Assembly (NCBI RefSeq): GCF_030445035.2
Contig: NC_080702.1
Span: forward strand, 14,268,029-14,332,028
From: Dasypus novemcinctus
Taxonomy: Eukaryota; Chordata; Mammalia; Cingulata; Dasypodidae
DNA length: 64,000 bases
Direction: 5' to 3'
Positions 57,379 through 64,000 of this stretch are shown piece after piece. A program made the position numbers and the translations under genes. Under the pieces are notes generated by a model. The model was given only the letters and a program-made list of their open reading frames with translations. It searched no databases and was not told the origin of the DNA. How positions within the stretch are numbered: position 1 is the first letter of the stretch; every line of letters begins with the position of its first letter.

Positions 57379-58336
57379 ATGGCCTGGTCTAATGACAAAC
57401 TAAAAGATAGGAGGAGATAGAGAACAAAGATAATCAAACAAATATCATGAATCCACTTAATGAAGCGAAGGAAGAGATTAAGGATATCAAGAAAACACTG
57501 AGGGAACATACTAAAGAAATTGTAAACACCTAAAAAGATACCAGATATGAGGGTGATAAATGGCACAATGCCAGAAATCAAAAATATACAAATGGCACAT
57601 AACAGCAGGTTTGAAAAGGCAGAGAAAAGAATCACTGTTGTGGAAGACACTGCATCTGAAATCAGACAGTAGAACAGATACATAAAAAGATATAAAAACT
57701 CCAGGAGGGACTTAAGGATTTGAATGACAACACAAAATCCACAAACTTATGCATTACAGGAATCTCAGACGGAGAAAAGAAGGGAAAGGGGACAGAAGGA
57801 GGGTTGGAGGAAATAACGGCTGAAAATTTCCCAACTCTATTGAGGGACATGGATGTACATGTCCAGGAAGTGCAGCACACCCAAACAGTATAAATCCTAG
57901 CAGGCCTACCACAAGACATGTACTAGCCAAACTAGTCAATATTCAAGACAAAGAGAGAATACTAAAAGCAGCAAGAGAAAAGAGATCCATCACATACAAG
58001 GGAAGCTCAATAAGATTAGGTGCTGATTTCTCATCTGAAGCCAGGGAGGCAAGAAGGCAGTAGTATGATATGGTTAAGGTGCTAAAAGAAAAAAATTTCC
58101 AGCCAAGATTTCTCTATCCAGCAAAGCTGGCATTCAAAAATGAGGGAGAATTCAATATATTAACAGATAAACAGAAATTAAGAGTTTATCCATTAAAAAA
58201 ACCTGCCGATCAAGAAATACTAAAGGGAGTTCTGCAGGATGAAAGGAAAAAAACAGGAGAGAAAGACATGGAGGAGAGCATAAGAATAACTGAAAAGATA
58301 GAAAGAGAAATAAAAACATATGGTATAGGGGAGTAG
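57379..58336 (+). pseudogene. ORF1 remnant of L1b
   Basis: ATG at 57,379 is followed by a stop within a few dozen codons. The coiled-coil and RRM regions are split over frames. The C-terminal domain is open at 58,070-58,336 (VKVLKEKNFQPRFLYPAK) and ends at TAG. Confidence 0.75.
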
Positions 58337-58435
58337 ATGCAGATCAGTAGTTGAGTGCCTGCTTCCCATGTATGAGGTCCTGGATTAAATCACCAATGCC
58401 TCCAAAACAACAACAACAACAACAAAAAACTTGAT
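58331..58435 (+). mobile_element. Short tRNA-derived SINE between ORF1 and ORF2
   Basis: GGGAGTAGATGCAGATCAGTAG head, box B-like GGATTAAATCACC, and a CAAAACAACAACAAC tail. CATATGG-like words on both sides (58,317; 58,446) may be the target duplication. Confidence 0.7.
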
Positions 58436-58479
58436 TCCAAAAATCATATGGCATACACAAACCTATAGAAAATTTGGCT

Positions 58480-59795
58480 AATATAATTCCTTGGCAGTAA
58501 GAACACTGAATGTTAAAGGCTTAAATTCTCCAATCAAGAGATACAGATTGGCAGAATGGATAAGGAAATATGACCAATCTAAATGTTGCCTACAAGAATC
58601 TCATCTTAGACCCAGGGACACAAGGAGACTCAATGTGAATGGTTAGAAAACAATTTTACATGCAAACAATCAGAAAGGGATAAAGAGTAGCCATACTAAT
58701 ATCACATAAAATAGACTTTAAATTCAAAACTATTGTAAGGGACAAAAAAAGGACATGATATATTAATAAAGGCAGAAGTTTCTCAAGGAGAAAGAAAAAT
58801 CATAAACATTTATGCACTTAACCAGGGGCCTTGAAATACATAAGGTGAACACTGGAAAAACAAAGTGGAGAAATAGATGACTCTACAATTATTTTGGGGG
58901 ACATTAATACACCATTATCACCATTAGACAGAACATCTCAACAGAGAATCAAGAAATAAACAAAGACCTTGAATAATACATTAGAGGATCTGAACCTGAC
59001 AAACATATACAGAACATTACACCCAAATACACTGGAATGTACATTCTTTCCGAGTGCACATGGATCACTCTCTAGGATAGACCATGTGGAGGACCACAGA
59101 ACAACTGTCAATGAATTCAGAAAGACTGAAATTATACAAAATAATTTATCTGACCACAATGGAATGAAACTGGAAATCAGTGAAGGGCACAGAAGCAGAT
59201 TAGGCACAAAGACAGGGAAGTTAAACAACACACTCTTAGACAATCAGTAGGTAAAGGAGGAAATTCCCAAAGAAATCAGTAACTACCTCAAAACAAATGA
59301 AAATGACAACACAATGTATCATACCCTATGGGATGCAGCAAAAGCTGTACTGAGAAGGAAATTCACAGCCTTAAATGTCTATATTAAAAAAGAAGAAAGT
59401 GCTAAAATCAAAGATATAAATGCACAACTGGAGGAACTGGAAAAGAACAACAAACTAACTTGACAGGAAATAGAAAGAAGGAAATAACAAAGATTAGTGC
59501 AGAACTAAATGAAATTGAAAATAAAAAAGGACTAGAAAAAATAAAACCGAAAGCTGGTTCTTTGAGAAGATCAATAAAATGGACAAAATCTTAGGGGAAA
59601 AAAAAGGTGCAAATATATAACATAAGAAATGAAGAAGGGCATATCGCCACTGACCCCACAGAAATAAAGTATATTATAAGAGGAATATATCAAAGCTACC
59701 ATTGCACTCAACTGTTAAAGACTGAAAGCCTTCCTACTGAATTAAGGTACAACACAAGCATGGAAATTTTAACCTCTGCTTTTCAGCACTGTACT
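58480..59795 (+). pseudogene. ORF2 remnant of L1b (endonuclease domain)
   Basis: The sequence matches the L1 endonuclease: a degenerate NVKGLNS-like start near 58,507, QESH-like near 58,595, GDINTPLSPLDR near 58,903, and an open stretch at 58,969-59,250 with SDHNGMKLEI. Premature stops and frame changes occur. The catalytic glutamate and histidine positions are visible, but other parts are decayed. It ends before the polymerase motifs. Confidence 0.75.
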
Positions 59796-59804
59796 GGATA
59801 TCCT

Positions 59805-60018
59805 TGCCTGCCTAAGAATGGTGCTGTCCACACGGAGAGCTGACATCAACAAGATGATGCAACAACAACAAGAAAAAGACACACAGATTCCCGTGCCATT
59901 GACAACAACAGAAGCGGACAAAAACGACAACACAGCAAATAGACACAGAAAACAGACAACCGGGTTGCGGGGGAAAGGGGGGAGAAATAAATAAATAAAT
60001 AAATAAATCATTAAAAAA
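59805..60018 (+). mobile_element. DAS-SINE fragment, 5'-truncated
   Basis: Only the second half is present, from CCTAAGAATGGTGC (GGAATGGCGC in full copies) to (AAATA)n. The tRNA head is absent, which is uncommon for intact SINE insertions. It abuts the broken end of L1b. Confidence 0.8.
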
Positions 60019-60039
60019 AACCTATCTAAACTGTTTTAA

Positions 60040-61060
60040 AGTTAAACTGCAGATAGTATCTCCTGCAGGGAGTCGGCTGGGGGCGTTGGAGGCTCTTTCG
60101 GACCGGGTTGTTTTGCGATTTTTGCTGGTCGGGAGGTCTCCGGACATCGATTTGGAGGAAAGGTAACAGAGAGGATGCGTCTGTGAAATATACACGGAGA
60201 TCCCAGCTGCGAGGGAAAGATTCCCTCCTTGGGTGGGCGGAGCCCCCGCAGCGCGGGAGTGGCGTGGTTTTTTTTCTTTTTTTTTGGAGGCTCTGCAGTA
60301 CTGGGGAGTTCGTGGACCCTGGGCGGCCTATTGGGGGGTTGGTGGGACGGGAGGCACTTGCAGACCGATTTGGGCAGACAGACGGGAGTTTTATGGCAAA
60401 GCAGGGGGAATTTTTGATTGTGGACACAAACAATAGGGTTTCCGCCTAGAGCCACGCCCCCCCCAAGCGCAGCTGCTGACCTACAGCAGTCTCAACGTGA
60501 TAGCAACAAAGAGACGCTACCAGGGTCTCGTAGGGTGGGAGACGTTTGGAAGCTGATTAGGGGAATATTTTGAGAAGCGTAGGAATTTCGGGTTTGGACT
60601 CTGCTATTAGCATTTCGGACTGGAGCCCCTCCCCCAGACCTGGATATTGATCTGAGTCATTAAATTGGCTGCAGCCTAGAGGCGCCCCCAGGTGGCCGTT
60701 CCGGGGGACACAGGGTGGGAGGGTTCCTGAAGTCAATTGGTGATATATCCACACAATAGACCCGAGTAAATGAGTGAATTGTAGGGTACAGAACACAGGA
60801 TAGGGCTTGTAGATGTGACCTCACCCATAGGGCTGGTACCCAGCTGCGGGGATCCCTGAAGGCTGTGATGCACTGTGGTGCTCCCAGGCTTCCTGTTAAC
60901 CGGACTTGACGTTGCCAGGTCTGAGTTCTCTGGACTCTGGTGGCCCACACCCCAGAGACTCTCCTCTTGAGTCCTCAATATCTCAGACTTTCCATCCCTG
61001 AATCCACCACGCCCTGAGGTCCATCTGAGGTCCTTGAATGTCCTAGCCCTCAACGTTTGC
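60040..61060 (+). promoter_or_regulatory. GC-rich L1 5'-UTR promoter region
   Basis: A CpG-richer stretch than anything else in the window. It contains a GC-box-like GGGTGGGCGGAGCC at about 60,230 and several CG dinucleotides near 60,240-60,360. The 5' UTR of L1 acts as an internal RNA polymerase II promoter. The exact 5' end and target duplication cannot be set without the 3' end. Confidence 0.65.
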
Positions 61061-61947
61061 ATTTTTTCTTTTTTGTTTTGTTTTGTTTTTATTTTTATTC
61101 TATTTCTATTTTTTATTCTATTTTTTTTTAAGGTTCTGATTCCTGGCATTGCATTATCCGCTAGTCTTTTCTCCCAGCGTATCCCCCCAATTTTTTTTTT
61201 TCCTCTCTTTCTTGTCCCCCATCTTCTTCTTATTCTATTTTATCTTAACAATACAATAGGTCCTGCAGGAAACACCTCACATTCGCTGGGGTTCCTCATC
61301 CTCCACTGCCTCATTTCTCTGTGAATAGATTTTGGCTATCTACACTATCCCCTTTCCCCTACATATTAATATCCTCCACCATCTACTATCTCTCCTATAT
61401 TCCACCTCCCTTTCTTTGACCCACAAAGTGTCTAACATTTAATTTCTAATACCTTTGTTTGGTTTTCTGTCTGGTATCCACTATTGAAACTATTACCTAT
61501 CTTTTCTCTTTCCCCCTCTCACAAAAACAATACCTTCTTAGTACGTATCATATTCCTCCCATATTCAGTCGTCTACCTCATTATAGGTACTCTACCTACT
61601 GCTATAACTCTACACAATTTACATGAATCTAACCTCCATCCTCCCAAAACTCATATTGTTGCTTTCTTAATATATATCATCAATACTACTTTACACTTTT
61701 TCCTTCCTTACACAATTGCCTTTTCCAGGCACTAAAACTTTCCTTTAAAGTGAACTTAACCAGCAATAAGAAATTACAATAAGAAGAACAAAGCGACAAA
61801 GAGAAGATATAACACTTACGCAAAAACAACAGCTAATTAATCTCCAAGACTAGACAAAGAAGCTAAGGAATTGATTAAACCCGTCAAGAAAAAATGATGA
61901 CCAGAGAGCAACAAAAATCTACAAACCAAACCAGTAATCAGGAAAAG

Positions 61948-62856
61948 ATGGCTGAATCCAATCAAGAAACTAAAAATCAGGAAGGGAGCAGAACTTCACA
62001 CAAGCAATGAAAGATCTCAGAACATGTATCACTGACAAATTTGATGAAGTAAAGGAAAAGGTTAACAACATGAAGATAACACTTGGAGGGGAAATTGCAG
62101 ACATACATAGAAAAAAAACAGATATGATGGAAATGAACACGACAATTCAAGAAATCAAAAATACACTTGCAGCAAATATCAGCAGACTAGAAGAGGCAGA
62201 GCAGAGAATTAGTGATGTGGAAGACAGTACATCAGAAATCAGATAGTAGAAGTGGTCAATAAAAAGATAGAAAAAATCCAGCTAGGACTTAGGGACCTGA
62301 ATGACAATGCAAAACGCTCAAACATACGTATTATAGGCATTCCAGAAGGAGAAGAGAAGGGAAAGGGGTCAGAAGGAGTGTTGCAGGAAATAATGGCTGA
62401 AAATTTCCCAAATCTACTGAAAGAGACAGATGTACATATCAAAGAAGCACAGCGCACTCCACTAGTCATAAACCACAACAGGCCCATCCCAAGACATATA
62501 CTTGTCAAATTATCCAATGCTCAAGAAAAAGAGAAAATCCTAAAAGCAACAAGAGAAAAGAAAACCATTACATACTAGGGAAGTTCCATAAGATTAAGTG
62601 CTGATTTCTTATCTGAAACCATGGAGGCAACAAGGCAGTGGTATGATATAGTCAAGGTACTAAAAGAAAAAAATTTCAAACCAAGAATACTCTATCCAGC
62701 TAAACTAGCATTCAAAAATGATGGAGAGTTCAAAATATACACAGATAAACAGAAACTGAAAGAGTATACCAACAAGAAACCTCCCTTCAAGAAATTCTAA
62801 AGGGAGTTCTGCAGGAAGGAAAAAACAAGACAGGCAGAGTTGGAGGAGAGTGTAAG
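61948..62856 (+). pseudogene. ORF1 of the window-end L1, broken
   Basis: ATGGCTGAATCC at 61,948 opens the frame. A frameshift at about 61,985 interrupts it. Then the coiled-coil part is open from 62,007 (KVNNMKITL) to a TAG near 62,246, the RRM region is open from 62,252 (IIGIPEGEEKGKG) to a TAG near 62,578, and the C-terminal domain follows in other frames to about 62,856. Confidence 0.8.
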
Positions 62857-62929
62857 AGCAACAAAAAAGACAAAAATAGAAGGGAAAAAAAATAATACAA
62901 AATATGACAAACACAAATCCAAGCAAAAT

Positions 62930-64000
62930 ATGGCTAACACAAATAATTCCCTGAAAGTAATAACACTGAATGTCAACGGATTAAACTCACCTATCCAAAG
63001 ATTCAGACTGGGACACTGGATAAGGAAATATGACACATCTATATGCTGTCTACAAGAGACACATCTTAGACCCAGAGACTCATGGAGGTTGAAAGTGAAT
63101 AGCTGGAAAACAATCATACAAGCAAACAATAACCAAAAAAAGGCAGGAGTAGCTATACTAATATCTGACAAAATAGACTTTAAATGCGAAACAATTGTGA
63201 GAGACAAAGAAGGATACTACATTTTAATGAAAGGGACAATCTGTCAAGAAGATCGAACGATCATAAATATTTATGCTCCTAACAAGGGTGCCTCTAAATA
63301 CATGAGGCAAATGCTGGAAAAACTAAGTGAAAAAACAGATGCACCTACAATTATAGTGGGGGATTTTAATACACCACTATCAACTCTGGACAGAACATCT
63401 CAAAAGAGAACCACTAAAGAAACAAAACATTTGAACAGTATATTAGAGGAGCTGGATCTAATAGACATATATAGATCATTACACCCAAACACAGCAGGAT
63501 ATACATTTTTCTCAAGAGCACATGGAACATTCTCCAAGATAGACCATATGCTAGGCCACAAAGAAAGGCTTAATGAATTCAGAAAGATCGAAATCATACA
63601 AAACAATATCTCTGACCACAGTGGAGTCAAGCTGGAAATTTGTAAGGGACAGAGGCCCAGACTTCACACCATGATTTGGAAATTAAACAGCACACTCTTA
63701 GAAAAACAGTGGGTTAAGGAGGAAATCTCAAAAGAAATCAATGACTACCTTGAAACAAATGATAATGATAACACAACATACCAAAATTTATGGGATGCAG
63801 CAAAAGCAGTACTGAGAGGGAAATTTATAGCCATAAATTCATATATCAAAAAAGAAGAGCAAAAATTGAAGAACTGCACTTTTGAAGGAATTAGAAAAAC
63901 AACAACAAAGTGACCCAACAGGAAGAAGAAGGAAGGAAATAACAAACATAAGAGCAGAACTAAATGAAATAGAAATAAAAACAGATAAACAAGACCAAGA
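62930..64000 (+). pseudogene. ORF2 of the window-end L1, endonuclease domain open
   Basis: The start ATG at 62,930 ([10 protein letters not shown]) is chosen by alignment with the known L1 ORF2 start; the frame is also open upstream to 62,840. The endonuclease domain is uninterrupted for about 310 codons and keeps [27 protein letters not shown] and [10 protein letters not shown], the residues needed for metal binding and strand nicking. A small deletion near 63,860 shifts the frame and a stop follows at about 63,913. Sequence beyond it still matches ORF2 in another frame. Confidence 0.85.

Larger units (their letters stand above)
55831..59795 (+). mobile_element. L1b element, 3'-truncated
   Basis: Full 5' UTR (55,831-57,378), ORF1 remnant and ORF2 from the endonuclease to the start of the polymerase region. 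It ends abruptly near 59,795 at a SINE fragment, so its 3' half is missing. It belongs to the same 5'-UTR lineage as L1a and differs from the L1 starting at 60,040. Confidence 0.75.
60040..64000 (+). mobile_element. L1 with full 5' UTR, runs off window
   Basis: GC-rich 5' UTR, pyrimidine-rich leader, ORF1 (one frameshift and an in-frame stop visible) and ORF2 through the endonuclease domain. It is the least decayed L1 here. From about 61,250 it is of the same family as the L1 at 25,833. Its 3' end lies beyond the window. Confidence 0.85.

Overview
The window is a stretch of xenarthran (armadillo or sloth lineage) nuclear DNA. The main evidence is several tRNA-derived SINEs of the DAS-SINE type (8,643; 30,321; 42,958; 59,805), with short tRNA-headed SINEs and lineage-typical LINE-1 3' ends that end in AT-rich or (AAC)n tails. 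No intact cellular protein-coding gene was found. Almost every open frame longer than about 60 codons is transposon-derived or a shadow of one.

Layout. 1-8,178: sparse decayed genic DNA. It holds one antisense solo LTR (770-1,178) and a locus with exon-like blocks that best resemble a RalGDS-like (RGL4/Rgr-type) guanine-nucleotide exchange factor. Two tandem copies of a module of about 2.24 kb lie at 3,600-5,967 and 5,968-8,178. 8,179-25,832: an old sense-strand L1 with nested insertions, part of which is duplicated in tandem (unit about 5.4 kb). Each duplicate carries an L1 3'-UTR fragment and a half-L1 (HAL1-like) element. The second duplicate also holds a class II (betaretrovirus-like) provirus (16,420-21,611), a solo LTR, a tRNA SINE and a long antisense SINE. 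25,833-32,743: a nearly complete but broken L1. 32,871-36,175: L1 3'-UTR, ORF1 and SINE pieces.

36,930-39,640: a decayed POM121-like (nucleoporin FG-repeat) pseudogene with a downstream AATAAA. This is the only other non-repeat genic signal. 40,875-45,720: older L1 fragments with dimeric and long SINEs. 46,358-47,335: a GC-rich minisatellite with about 14 copies of a 71-bp unit. 47,336-50,929: AT-rich unique DNA, an L1 fragment and an unrelated solo LTR. 50,930-59,795: two L1 5' ends head-to-tail, each with a tRNA-like module in its 5' UTR. The first is split by a full-length antisense HAL1-like element whose own interior carries a short telomeric-repeat scar. 60,040-64,000: the youngest-looking L1, with a GC-rich 5' UTR, a broken ORF1 and an open endonuclease domain, running off the window end.

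Functionally the window records retrotransposon activity. L1 elements supplied the machinery, and the SINEs, half-L1 copies and small retroposed insert are flanked by target-site duplications consistent with being mobilised in trans. The most unusual structure is the half-L1 family: three copies share the same ORF1-to-ORF2-tail junction, tandem 5'-UTR monomers of about 395 bp, and (where visible) a 3' UTR of repeated units of about 230 bp. Identifications rest on reading the sequence by eye, so family names need a repeat-library search.
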